Shown piece by piece: positions 36,379 to 46,268 of a stretch of DNA of 64,000 nucleotides. A program made the translations under genes and the position numbers. Under the pieces are notes generated by a model. It saw nothing but the letters and a program-made list of their open reading frames with translations. It was not told the origin of the DNA and ran no database searches. Each line of letters starts with the position of its first letter. Position 1 is the first letter of the stretch. Origin of the DNA: Rhynochetos jubatus (lineage: Eukaryota; Chordata; Aves; Eurypygiformes; Rhynochetidae); NCBI GenBank assembly GCA_027574665.1, contig CM050665.1, positions 992,001 through 1,056,000 of the forward strand, given 5' to 3'.

Positions 36379-36809
36379 TGTCCCTGGGGCTGCGGGGTTC
36401 CTGCAGACCTGCCCCACGCAGGGGGTCGGGGCCCACGGCGGCCTCACTGCTGCCCCCTGGCACCCCACAGCGCTGCCCTGCAGCGAGACGGGGCCCCCCA
36501 GCACCCCACGATGGGGGGGGCAGCCGGGGGGGGCCATGGCAGGGGCCAGCAGAGCCGGTGGGCATCTTCCCGTTCTCCCTCCCGGGAGCACCGTTCCCGG
36601 GAGGGGGGAGACCAGCAGCGCCTGCCTGCAGCTGCCTGCCGGGGGGGATAACGGGGTCCCATCGTGCCCCCCCTGCCGCGTCCCCGCGTCCCGCCCGCCG
36701 GCCCCGCGCCGGTCCCGCAGCACCATCTCCCGGCCGCCGCGCGTCGGTGTGCGGGGACGCCCCCCCACACCCCCCCCTCCGCCCAGACGAGGGGCCGCAG
36801 GCGCTCCGG

Positions 36810-37196
36810 GGGGCGACCCCCCCCCTCCTTTATTTGTTCCCGCGGACCCGGCCGCCAGCACGCGCCGGGCCCCGCTCCCGCACGGGACCCCGCGGGGGGT
36901 CCCGCAGCCCACGCTGCCCCCCCCGGGCACCCCCAGTGTCCCGGGCCCTGCCGCGGGGGCTCCCTGGGAGCGCCCCCCCTCTGCTCCTGCACGGGGGCTG
37001 CTCCGGGGGGGCCGGGGGCATCACCCCGAGCCGCCACGCCCCGCCCAGCGCCCCGAGGGGGTGGCGGGGCCCGGCCCGGCCGCGGGGTCCCGGGGGGTCG
37101 CGCCCCCGCCCGCTGCAGCGGAGCCTCGCGCCCAGGTCAGGGGGAGATGCCGTCCGGGCCGGGGGGGCGATGCTGCCCCCCCGAGAGCCCCCGCCC
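36810..37196 (-). other. CD40: CD40 3'UTR
   Basis: About 390 nt on the minus strand between the CD40 stop codon and the first AATAAA. Extremely GC-rich and short, in contrast to the long CDH22 and SLC12A5 UTRs. Confidence 0.6.
36829..36834 (-). terminator. CD40: CD40 poly(A) signal AATAAA
   Basis: The minus strand reads GGAACAAATAAAGGAGG. It is the only canonical hexamer within several hundred bases after the CD40 stop codon. Confidence 0.65.
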
Positions 37197-40100
37197 TCAC
37201 AGCCGCTCCTGCTCGGCCATGCGGCTCTCCTTGCCGTCCTCCTGCGCCACGGGCTGCCCCCCCAGCAGCGTCTCCTGCACCGGGAATAATTCCTCCCCCA
37301 TCTCCGTGGGCTGCTGCGCCTCGGGCACCGCCCCAGGATTCCCGGCCTCCACCTGCGCAGGGGCAGGGGTGGGCAGGGGTCGGCAGGGGCTCACCCTGTG
37401 TGGGTCCCCCCCTCTCCGCACGTGCCAGCGGCCCCCAAGGCTGTCCCAGCCCCGCAGCCCTCAGAGAGCCCCCAGACAGCCCCCCCTCCCGTGCCTCCCT
37501 GCAGCAGGCACAGCCCCCCCATACCCAGGAGGGACCCCGACCCACTGCTGGGGGGCAGCTCTGGGCACTCACCTCCTCCTGCACCCGTCGCCTGGGACCT
37601 GGGGGGGCAGAGAAGGCACCGGTCAGGGCAGCACCCCCCAGCTCCCGGGGGGTCTGAGCCGGGGCTGCTGCACCGCAGGTCCTGCGGCCCATGCCGTGCC
37701 TGCTGCCGCTGCCGGGGGAGCCGGGCTGCCCGTCCCCCCAGGAGCCGGCCTGGCTTGGGCTGCGGCAGCGCCAGGGCAGAGCCCCCTGACCCCCAGGGCG
37801 AGGGGAGCCGTGTCCCCGCAGGGGACATCCCCAGCCGCCCCTGCTCAGCCCCTCGGCCCCCAACGGCCCCTCCGGGGATGCGCTGCTTCCCGGGGGTCCC
37901 CTCACCTGCGTGGACCCGGCAGTAGATGCAGATGCCCAGGAGGCACGTGAGGACGGCGGCCGCGATGGGGATCAGCACCGACAGCGAGGAGCGCCGTCCC
38001 GACTCTGCCAGGGAAAACGGGGTCCGCGAGGCGCCCACGCCTCCCCCCAGGCGCCCACTGCCCTGCTCCAGGCCCAGTCCCGCGGGATCGCTCAGGGGAC
38101 GGCGGGGAGCGGGAAGGCACCGCGCAGCCGGACCCTCCGATCCCCAAGGCAGCCAGGGGCCGGGCCAGCTGCTCCGAGTGCTGCGGTGCCGGAGCGCCGG
38201 GGGTCTCGGCTCCGCACCGGTACTCACCGCAGATCACGTCCGAGGCGTCGGTGCCTCCCACCTTCACCACCAGCCCCCTTTCCTCGCAGCTGCAGGGCAG
38301 AGCGACACCATGGAACCGCAGCAGCGGCCTGAGCGCGCGGCACCCCCGGGAGGACCCCCCAGGGCTGGGCACCAGAGCCGCGCGAGCCTGCGGAGGGGTG
38401 AGCGGCCGGGGGCCGATGGGGGGCCCGGGGCACGCGGCGTGTGCCGCGGGAGGAGCAGGTGCTCGGGAACGCCCGGCCGAGGAGGCCCCGGGGCGCGGGC
38501 GCTCGGAGCCGCTGCAGAACAACCCGGAGCCGACTCGCGGACAGGCGGGAAGCGGCTCCGGAGGGTCAGCTCTGGGCACAGTGAAACGCGAGACCAACCC
38601 TGCCCGGGAGCGAGGCGCAGCTTCCGCGGGGAGCGCGGTTAACCCGCACGCAGCTTCGCACCGGCAGGGCCGCCCTGCAGCGCGGCACCGTCGCCAGGCT
38701 CCCCGCGGATCGGCCAAGCACGGCCTGCACGGGGCCTGGGGGTCCCCTAGCCCCTCACCCCTCGCTCCCCGGCGCGGAGGACAGGATGGAGGTCCCTGGG
38801 GGGGAGCACCCTGCGCCCACGCTGGGGGACCGTCACGCTCTGCCCGGAGCTCGCCGCGCTCACCGCTCCTGCCCTACACCGCGTCCCTCAGACCGGCCCG
38901 GCCACCCGGTCCCCGAGGCCACCACGGAGCCGGCAGCAGTGGACGCGCTCACGGGGACCAGGGACGGATGAGGGATGTGGCCAGCGTCCCGGCCGTACCT
39001 GCTCCAGGGGCGGCACGGCTCGGTTTTCGAGGAGACATTGGAGAAGGTGCCTTCAGCGCAGGGCTCGCAGGGCGACGACGTGCGGGCCAAGGCCTTGGCT
39101 GGAGGGGAGCAGGGGTTGCGGGGGGGTCAGTACGGGCTGCGGGGGGCAGGCGAGCAGAATCCCCGCGGCGCAGCGGCGGCAGCTCTCCCGAAGCTCTGCG
39201 GGGGGCACCTTGCTGGGGGAGGCCCCCTCTCCCCGGAGGGCCCGGGGTCAGCGCTGCCAGGGCAGCCTCCCACCACGGGGGGCCCTGGGACCCACCTGCC
39301 ACGAAGCCGAAGCCGCGCTGGCAGGGCTGGTTCTCCAGGCAGGTCTGGCAGGTGCCGTCGGAGCAGTGCATTCCGGCCCGGCACTGGCACACCGCGTTGT
39401 GCGTCGCGTTGCCTGGCGTCTTCACGACGAGGCCGGCATCTGGGCGAAGGGCGCAGGGGCGAGGTGAGACCCGGGGTGGGTGAGGCGGGGGGGCACCAGC
39501 TCCCCCCGCGGCCGGGGGGCACGGGGAGCACTCACTGTCTTGGCAGATGTCGTGGGGGGCACAGTGCCTCTCCCTGGTCCAGCCCTGCTGGTAGTGCCCG
39601 CTCTCGCAGCGGGCGCAGGCGGAGTCCGCTGTGATGTTGCATTCCGACACCAGCTTCTCCCCTGCAACAGAGGCTGGTGAGGGGGGGCGAGGGGGCTTTC
39701 CCCCTCTCCAGGCAGTGGCTCTGCCAGGCCAGGGGAGCAGTGGCCACTGTGGCACGCTGCTCGGTAGCCCGATGCCGCCCTGCACAGGGCCAGGCGGGGA
39801 GGGCTGCTGGGGCGGGGGAGCGGGGGCGTTCACTGCCTCCAGCGCTCCAAAGCCTGGGAAATGATTTGGCAGCAACGGCGGGAGCTGGCAAATCCCAGGA
39901 TTCGGTAGCGCCGGCGGCAGCACCCTCCCGCGAGCCGCCTGCGCCGCAGGGCCCTGCGGCTGCAGGAGCTCAGCGCCACGCGGCCGATTCGGCCAGCTCC
40001 GGGGGGCTCAGGGCACCTGTGGGGTCCCTACGTGCTCCAGCACCGAGGCGACACCGGGAGGAGCTGCCAGCGCTGCTGGCGACAGGGCGCAGGGGCTCGG

Positions 40101-41379
40101 TCCCGCCGAGCTGGGCTCGCTCCGTGCCAGGCAGCGGGTCCTGGCACAGCCAGGCCTTGGGGTCCCCGGGAAGGGGAGGGGGTCTCCGTACCTGGCTGGC
40201 ACCGGTTGCAGCACCGGCCCTGGTGTTCGTACTGTTTATCAGAGCATCGTACGGCGGCACCAGGCTCCCAGCACTGCGGGAAACAAGGCCCGTGAGCTCA
40301 GTCGCTGCCCAGCGCCGGCAGCGCCCGGCTCCCGCGAGCACAGGCGAGCTAGCCCGCGTGCCATCCCGCGTGCCAGCCCGCGTGCCAGCCCCCGTGCCAC
40401 CCGCAGCCCGAGCCGGGCCCCCGCCCCGCTGCGCCCGCGCTAACCGCAGCCCGCTGATGCCACCCGCGCCCTTTGAAGTGGGGTGGCAGTGATTCCGGCA
40501 GGTTCACCCCACGTTTCCTACCGGGGGGTGACCGCACGCCGCCCCGTGCCCCACCCCGGGCAGGGGGGGCGCTGGGGACAACCTCCGTGCGCAGGGTGCT
40601 CCGGCCCCCCCGGCTGCTGCACCGGCCCCGGGGGCAGGAAAGCCCCGAGGAGTCCGTGCTCCAGGTGGGCCCCCCCAGCAAGGGGCTGCGGGCGGCGGGC
40701 GGCTGGAGCGGGGCAGGAGCCCCCCCGCGGGCACCCCCGGCCCCGCACACGGCGCGCCCCGCGCTGCCCCCTCCCCCCCCGCCGCCCCCCGCGGACCGGC
40801 CCCGCCGTCGCGCCCGCCCGCCGCGGAGGAGAAAGGGAAGTGAAAGGGGCGCAGCCCCCGCACCCCAACCCGTGCCCCGGGGGGGCAGAGGGGGCCCGGC
40901 CGGGGGTCCGGGACTGCGGAGCCCCCGGGGGTCGACGCTGCCCGTCGCGGCCCGCGGGCACGCGCGCCCCATGGCCGGCGCTGGGCTGGAGCCCCCCGAC
41001 CCGTTCCCCCGGGGAAAAGCGAAAGTGAGATCGGGACGAGATCGCCCTCCCCGCCCCCCCCAGCCCCGTCCGCGCTCCTGGCGCCGCCGGGGGGTCCCCC
41101 CGGACCCCGCACCGGGCTGGCTCGGCGCGGCTCGGCCCGAGCGGGCGCTGCCGGGGCTCCCTGCGCCGCCGCCCCGGGGCTGCCCGGCCGCCGGCCTCCC
41201 GGGGGGACGGGCCAGAGCGGCCGGACCGTGCCCCTTCCCGGAACGCCCGGCGGCCGCTGGCCGGGGCTGTGCCCCGGGGGAGGGAGGGAGCTGCCCGGCC
41301 CCGGCCCGGCCCCCGCCCCCGCCCCACTCACGCCCAGCAGCACCGCGCCGAAGACCCCCAGCAGCCCGAGCCCCTTCAT
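37197..41379 (-). CDS. CD40: CD40 (TNF receptor superfamily member 5), complete, 9 exons, 280 aa
   Basis: Type I membrane receptor for CD40 ligand on B cells and antigen-presenting cells, signalling through TRAFs. Exons in order on the minus strand: 41332-41379, 40192-40273, 39536-39661, 39296-39439, 38999-39098, 38228-38289, 37906-38004, 37573-37598, 37197-37352. All junctions are GT-AG and phases match, giving 843 nt with stop (human CD40 is 277 aa). Exon 1 encodes a signal peptide starting MKGLGLLGVFGAVLLG. Exons 2-6 carry cysteine-rich TNFR repeats (for example RCCNRCQPGEKLVSECNITA, PCEPCAEGTFSNVSS). Exon 7 holds the membrane helix, about residues 195-216, followed by YCR. The tail ends with PVQET (residues 253-257, the TRAF2/3/5 site) and QPVAQEDGKESR, nearly identical to mammalian CD40. 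PTEMGE (244-249) fits the TRAF6 consensus PxExx(acidic/aromatic). Confidence 0.97.
37573..37598 (-). CDS. CD40: CD40 exon 8, 26-nt juxtamembrane microexon
   Basis: A 26-nt exon between CCCCCAG and GTGAGTG encodes GPRRRVQEE, a basic stretch just inside the membrane. It is needed to keep frame between the membrane exon and the TRAF-binding exon: without it the phase-1 donor of exon 7 would meet a phase-0 exon 9. Confidence 0.85.
40351..40408. repeat. Short tandem repeat, 12-bp unit, in CD40 intron 1
   Basis: About four to five units of GCCCGCGTGCCA near the 3' end of CD40 intron 1 (40274-41331). Confidence 0.75.
40836..40845 (+). promoter_or_regulatory. Perfect Ets-IRF composite element in CD40 intron 1
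   Basis: GGAAGTGAAA matches GGAANNGAAA, the composite site bound by PU.1 or SpiB with IRF4 or IRF8 in B cells and myeloid cells. It lies about 490 bp inside CD40 intron 1, within the CpG island. Binding is inferred from motif and gene identity only. Confidence 0.45.
41013..41028 (+). promoter_or_regulatory. ISRE/IRF-like element in CD40 intron 1
   Basis: GGAAAAGCGAAAGTGA contains two GAAA-like half-sites at IRF spacing, the first one base off consensus, and also resembles the PRDM1 site. It lies about 170 bp from the Ets-IRF element. Confidence 0.4.
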
Positions 41380-42650
41380 GGCGTTGCCCCCCGCCTCGGC
41401 CGCCCGCCCTATAACGCCTCGGCCCGTTCCCGCCCAGGAAAGGGGCGTTGGGCCGCGCGCCGCCGCCCCCGGGGCTTCCCCGCTCAGCGCCGGGCCCGGG
41501 GAGTCCCGCCAGCCCCGGCCGGGGGGGGCAGCTCCCCGCCAGCGCTCCCGCATCCCGGGGCCGCCCCAGTCCCCCGGGGCCCGCCCCGCCCCTGCAGCCG
41601 TGGCTGCCCGTGGGCCCGGGCCCGGTGCCCGCCTGCCGTCCAGGGCCTCGGCAGAGCCGCCGGGGCCGGGGGTCGCCGCCAGCCCCCCGGGCACTGCGGG
41701 GCAGGGCGGGTGGGGCGGCGAGGGAGGGCAGAAGTTGGGGTTTCGCTTCCCACGGCAGCTGGGAGCCGCGGCCCGGAGAGCCCCTCACCGCTGCCCGCCG
41801 GCCCCGGCCTCGCCACGGAGCCCCCGCGTGCGTCAGCCCAGGAACGGGAAGGGGCGCCGGCGCCCGAGGCCCGGCCGCACCTCGGGCTCGGTTCCCTCCG
41901 AGGAGTCCCTGCGCCAGCCCCGGGGGAATTCCAGGCTCCCCTGCCCGCTCCGGAGACTCCCCGGGCTCCCCCTCCCGTCACGGCGTGCGGCAGGGCAGGG
42001 AGCGGCGGCTTTTTGGCCTCACGGTGTCCGGTCACGCTCCCTCCGTGCTGCGGCGGTGCCAGCGTGGCCTTCCCGGCCCCCGCCTCGGCCCTGCTCCCGG
42101 CCCCAGCCCCCGGCCCCGGGCCAGCCCGGCCTTTGCTGGCTCAGTCCCGCTCCGGCTCCTGCGCGGCAGCCAGCGGGATGGGAGCCGATGGGCCGGGAGC
42201 CTGGTGGGCTGGGAGCGCAGCAGGCCGGGAGCCGGCGGGCCGGGAGCTGATGGGATGGGAGCCGATGGGCCGGGAACCGGCGGGCCGGGAGCGCAGCGTG
42301 CTTCCCCGTGGCCGCGGGCAGGCCCGGGCCCCTGCGCTGGAGCGCCCACCCGCCCTCGCTTCCCAGCAGTGACTCACTGGCGCGCGAAGGGTCCCAGGGG
42401 AGCCGGGGGGCAGCGCCGGGGGGGGCGAGGTGCAGGGGATTTCTGGGCCTGGCTCCCGTGGGCCCGGCCCGGGAAGTCCCCGCAGCCCCGGGCTGCTGGC
42501 ACCGCCGCTCCGGCCCCGAGCGGCCGGGGGGGGCCCGGAGCCCCGGTCCGGCGGGAGCGGCTCAGGCAGCTCCGGCCCACGCGGCCTGCCCGGGCCCAGC
42601 GCCCAGCGGGCCGGCAGCGCTGGGCAACGGCGCCGCGGCAACGGCGGGGC
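41380..42650. promoter_or_regulatory. CD40-side promoter region in a shared CpG island
   Basis: Dense CpG sequence upstream of the CD40 start codon, continuous with the NCOA5 promoter. GGGGCTTCCC at 41471-41480 matches the kappaB consensus GGGRNNYYCC about 92 bp upstream of the ATG. TTATAG on the minus strand near 41407-41412 is a poor TATA-like match. A 15-16-bp G-rich tandem array occupies 42176-42299. The transcription start itself cannot be placed. The very long open frames here are composition effects. Confidence 0.55.
42176..42299. repeat. Minisatellite, about 15-16-bp unit
   Basis: Imperfect units of GGGCCGGGAGCCGGCG and GATGGGAGCCGATGGG between the two promoters. Confidence 0.75.
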
Positions 42651-42653
42651 CCA

Positions 42654-42836
42654 GCCCCGGTGCCCGCCCCGGTGCCCACCCCGGTGCCGGTGCCTACCCT
42701 GCTGCTGAACCCGGCCCCGGTGCCCACCCCGGTACCGGTGCCCACCCTGCTGCTGAACCCGGTGCCGGTGCCCACCCTGGCCCCGGTGCCCACCCTGCTG
42801 CTGAACCCGGTGCCGGTGCCGGTGCCGGTCCGGCCG
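42654..42836. repeat. Minisatellite, 48-bp unit, beside the NCOA5 promoter
   Basis: CTGCTGCTGAACCC recurs at exactly 48-bp intervals, with GCTGCTGAAC starting at 42701, 42749 and 42797. The spacer consists of CCGGTGCCCACCC subrepeats. The array ends 39 bp before the ZNF143-type site. Confidence 0.9.
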
Positions 42837-42874
42837 GGCTCTGGTGGCAGCACCCGGCGGCCCGGTCCGGCCGC

Positions 42875-43097
42875 ACTACAAGGCCCAGCCTGCCTTGCGG
42901 CGGCGCGCGGGGCATGCCGGGAGCCAGGGCCCCGCCCCCGCGGCGGCGGGCCGTGCGTCAGCGCGTCGCGCCGTAAAGCGCGAGGCGTCGCGGGGCAGGT
43001 GGCGCTGCCCTGCGCTTTGCGACGGTGCCGTGCGGCGGCGGTTGGCGCCTTTGTCCTGGCGGGCGGCGGCCTGAGGCGGAGCGGGCCCGGCGCGGCG
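42875..43097 (+). promoter_or_regulatory. NCOA5: NCOA5 promoter and noncoding exon 1, with ZNF143-type sites
   Basis: 42875-42900 begins ACTACAAGGCCCAGCCTGCC and continues TTGCGG, matching the long ZNF143/THAP11 element (ACTACAnnTCCCAGCATGCC, then nnGCG) at most positions. About 12 bp further on, GGCATGCCGGGAG at 42911-42924 is a shorter match in the opposite orientation. The CpG-rich stretch then ends in a strong donor, GCGGCGGTAAGT (GT at 43098), which I take as the end of the noncoding first exon. No ATG occurs in that exon. Confidence 0.55.
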
Positions 43098-44742
43098 GTA
43101 AGTCTGCGGGCGGGCGGCGGCGCCCCGCGGTTCTGCGGCGGCTTCGCGCGGGAGCGCCCCAGTCAGAGGCCCAGCGAGCCTCGTGGAGGGCCGAGTCCCT
43201 CCCGGCTGGGGCTGGGCGGGCCGGGCGTGCCCCGCGGCCTGCGGCCCGGCCTCCGCCTCACGGCCCGGCGCGCCCGGGGAGCGGCAGCGGGCAGCGCGGG
43301 CCCGTTGGGCCCCCCCGCTCCTCGGGCCGGCCGCTACGCGGCGTTAACGCGGCTGAGGAGCGCTTTTCCCCGGGCGGGTTCGTTGTCGCGGTGAGCGCGG
43401 CCCCCGGCAGCGCCTGCGGCCCGGTGTGAGCGCGCGGCGGGCACCGGCGGAGCGCCGGGAACGCGGTTCTCCCGCCGCTGCCGGAGCCGTGAGGGGGGTC
43501 CTGGGCGGCTGCGGTTCGAGGGGCGGAAGGCGAAAGGGTTCTCGGCGGTAACGCCTGCCCGCGGGCCTGCGGCGGGCGGCTGCTGGTGCTGCCCGAGAGC
43601 CGCCCGGTGCTTGCGGTGGCGGCCTGCCGGGTGCGTCTTGGCTCTGGAGCGCTGGGAGCCGCTGGGCAGTGCGGGGCGGGAGCCTTCTTGCTCCTCGGCA
43701 TCCTTCCGCTCCGTGGCGGCGGGCGTTAGTGTTTCTGCCTGGCCCGGGAACTCCTCGGCCCCTTCTGCGTCGCGTTTCCCTCGTGCCAGGTTAGTTCTGC
43801 CCCTCCCTTGGGCCGCGTTTGCCTGCTGAAGCTGTAGCGCTGTCAACAAACCGCTTCCCCTTTAGCCGTAACGCTTCTGGAAGCGCGGTTTTAACTAACG
43901 CCCGGCGGACTGGTTGGCGCGGGAGCTGCCGTCGGCTGTGCTGTGCTAGGAGCCCGCTCAGCCGGCCGCTCGCCCTCGGGGTTGGCACCTTGGGGCGCGC
44001 CGTTGGCCTCTGGGGGCCCTTCGCCGTGTCGTGCCCCGAGCGGGGAGCGGCAGGAGGTGGTATCCTCCTGTGCGGGGGTTCCCTGGTCGGTGTGGTGGCT
44101 GGGATTTGCTGGCCGGCTTTGAAAGGGACCCACAAGGGGTAGCGCAGCTCCCTGGTTTTCCGCATATGGAAAACTGGCACCCTCTTCCCCAGCCCCTCCC
44201 TGCTGTCCCCACCCTTAAGGAAAAGAAATCCCTTACTGTTTTTATACTGAAAGTTCTGCCAGCAGCAGGTTGGGTCTCTGGCGCCTGTTTGCCGCGAGCG
44301 CGCGTACAGGTGACGCTGCGGCTGCTCGCCGGGGCTCCGGGTGCCCATCCCTGGTGCTGCTGGTGGTATTGGGACGCTCCTTCCCCTCAGCCGATGGGAG
44401 CTGAGGCTGCAGGAGAAGAGAAATGGGGTGCTTCCGTACAGAAAAGTGGGAGAAGGTGTGGTACCTTGGCAGGTGAAACTGTGCGTACGAGCTCCGGGGA
44501 GGGTCGAGGCAAACGTAGAAGGAATCAGCTTTCTGGGAGTTGGTTTTGGTTGGGCTGGTGGCTCTTTCCCCTCTCTCTTCTGGCAGTTCAGGTCATTTTA
44601 AGAAGGTGATTAGAGGGGGGGCGTTCTCTGCCTCCCATCCCTGCGGGGTTTCCTGGGAGGAAGGTGATGTGAGTGCGAGGCGGGTTGCTGTTCAGCCCCA
44701 GGGGCCGCGCACCTCCCAGCCGCACGCCTGCCCCCTCCCCAG

Positions 44743-45174
44743 TGTCATGGGGTGGAGAAGACAGGGAGACTCGTGGGGCGGGGTAAGAACAGTTTAACTG
44801 TTGGAAGGACGTGAAACAGCGCAGCCGACAAGGCTGACGGTACTGATCCTTCTGGTGTGCTGCTGGTGTGTGATGGAAGTAACGGAAGGGAAAAGAGATG
44901 GCAGAACCGCTCACCGCCCGATGCCCAGCCTGAGCCTCCCCCCGCCCGTGGCGTTCGGCCTGGCACGTCCCCTGGGTCAGCCTGGTCAGCTCTCCGGGCT
45001 GTGTCCCCCCCAGCCTCCGGTAGGGAAGGCGCTGGGAACACGGGGGCAGTAGCCAGACTGGGAAAACGGCCTGGGTTGGCATAAACAGCCAACCCGTCAG
45101 TGTTATCAGCATTCCCAGCTCGGCCTCGTACGAGCTGCTGCGAGGGAAACTCCGTCCCAGCTCAAACCAGCCCA
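44743..45174 (+). mobile_element. Diverged solo LTR of an endogenous retrovirus
   Basis: It starts TGTCATGGGG, has AAGAACAGTTTAA early, GAACCGCTCACCGCCCGATG in the middle, CAGTGTTATCAGCATTC late, and ends CCAGCTCAAACCAGCCCA. This order of motifs matches an LTR family I remember as common in songbirds and other neoavian birds. No internal retroviral genes are present, so it is a solo LTR left after recombination, heavily mutated. The family name cannot be given without a library search. Confidence 0.7.
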
Positions 45175-46268
45175 GGCTCTTTAGTCTTACCCCCCCGAAT
45201 TGTATGGCTGGAGCCCGGGGTGATGTGTTTGGTGGCAGCTCAGTGCTGGAAAAGTACTTAGGCGGAAGGGGTTTGCGTTTTGGGGCGTCTGGCCTGTGGA
45301 TCTCGAGGGAAGGTTCGAGCGGGGGGGCTGCGGTGGGGGCGCGTTGGTGTGCGTGCCGCCGGGGAGCCCTCGCCGGGGAGGGGACGTGCCCAGCGTCATC
45401 GCCTTGTGCTTCCCAGGTTCCCTGCGTGTTAGGGATGGGGAATCCCAGCCTGCCCTTGGAAGTGTGGGGGCGTTGGTGGACGATCCCGTGGTCAAGCGTC
45501 CCAGCCCGCCTGGGGGGTTGGGTGCGTCGCGGTAGTTGGTGGCATGGTGACTCCAAGCCAGAAGGTGAGCGTGGGGTGTGCGGCTGGCACGGGGGTGTGC
45601 TGCCGGTGGGTTTGCGCGGTGAGGGGTGCCGACTGCTCCAGCTTGGGCTGCAGCGGCGTGGCTTACCAAGGGCGTGGAGGTGTAGGGGTGCAGCACCCAC
45701 GCGGGGGCGGTTACCCCCCAGGCTCTGGGCACGCCTTCTGTGGGAGCGGAGGGTGCTGTGGGGACAGGCCCGGGCTCTTTCGCAGGGGCGTGAGCGAGAA
45801 CCTGTGTGTTCTGGTACTGGGAAGCTGGGGTATCCCATTCGGTACAGCGAAGCGAGCCGGGTCGCTCCGGAGCACTTGCGGGGGGGCCTGGGCCCCGTTG
45901 GGCAGCGCTGCGGGGAGCGGCGCCTTCCCGCCTGTCGGAGCGTGGCGCGAGGAAACAGCTGTGACTGCAGTGGGTGTGTTGAGACGCTTCCAGTTAGGAT
46001 GGTTTAGTGGAAAATGAGCTTTGTTTGTATCTCAGCTCAGAGTTATACCGTGACAGCTTCTGCGTGAAACAAGGAGCCTTACGCCTGCCGTGTCGCCCAG
46101 AGCTCAGCCGGGCGCTGCGGGCCACGCTCCGCCCGCCCGCGGGACCCCGGGCGCCAGGGTTCCTCTGGAGTCACGTTTGCGTCAGGCGTGGCGCCTGCAA
46201 GGCTGTTGGCTTTGGGCAGTCGGATGTAGGGGATTGGGATTGCACGCGTGGCCGTTTCTCTCGGGAAG

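Larger units (their letters stand above)
8253..36809. other. Gene-free interval between CDH22 and CD40
   Basis: CDH22 (+) and CD40 (-) face each other tail to tail across about 28.5 kb. I found no exon chain, conserved protein domain or structured RNA here. What can be seen is three CR1 fragments, many tandem arrays (listed separately), and AT-richer islands of 100-450 bp within very GC-rich sequence. The islands carry TAATTA, TTAATC and CAATCA-type motifs and are the best candidates for conserved regulatory elements. An unannotated long noncoding RNA is possible but cannot be recognised from sequence alone. Confidence 0.7.

Noticed and set aside
41403..41416. TATAA on the plus strand near the CD40 start
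   Set aside because: It reads TTATAG on the CD40 strand, a poor TATA box inside a CpG island promoter.
41448..43394. 648-codon plus-strand open frame across the CD40-NCOA5 island
   Set aside because: Long frames are expected in CpG-rich sequence. It overlaps promoters and a 48-bp repeat, and its Pro/Ala/Gly/Arg composition simply follows GC content.
45544..45564. ATGGTGACTCCAAGCCAGAAG followed by GTGAGC as the initiator exon of the RRM form
   Set aside because: It ends in phase 0 while exon A needs phase 1, so it cannot join in frame.
46007..46268. Open frame upstream of exon A as extra coding sequence
   Set aside because: There is no in-frame ATG and the text is not domain-like; it probably is intron that happens to be open.
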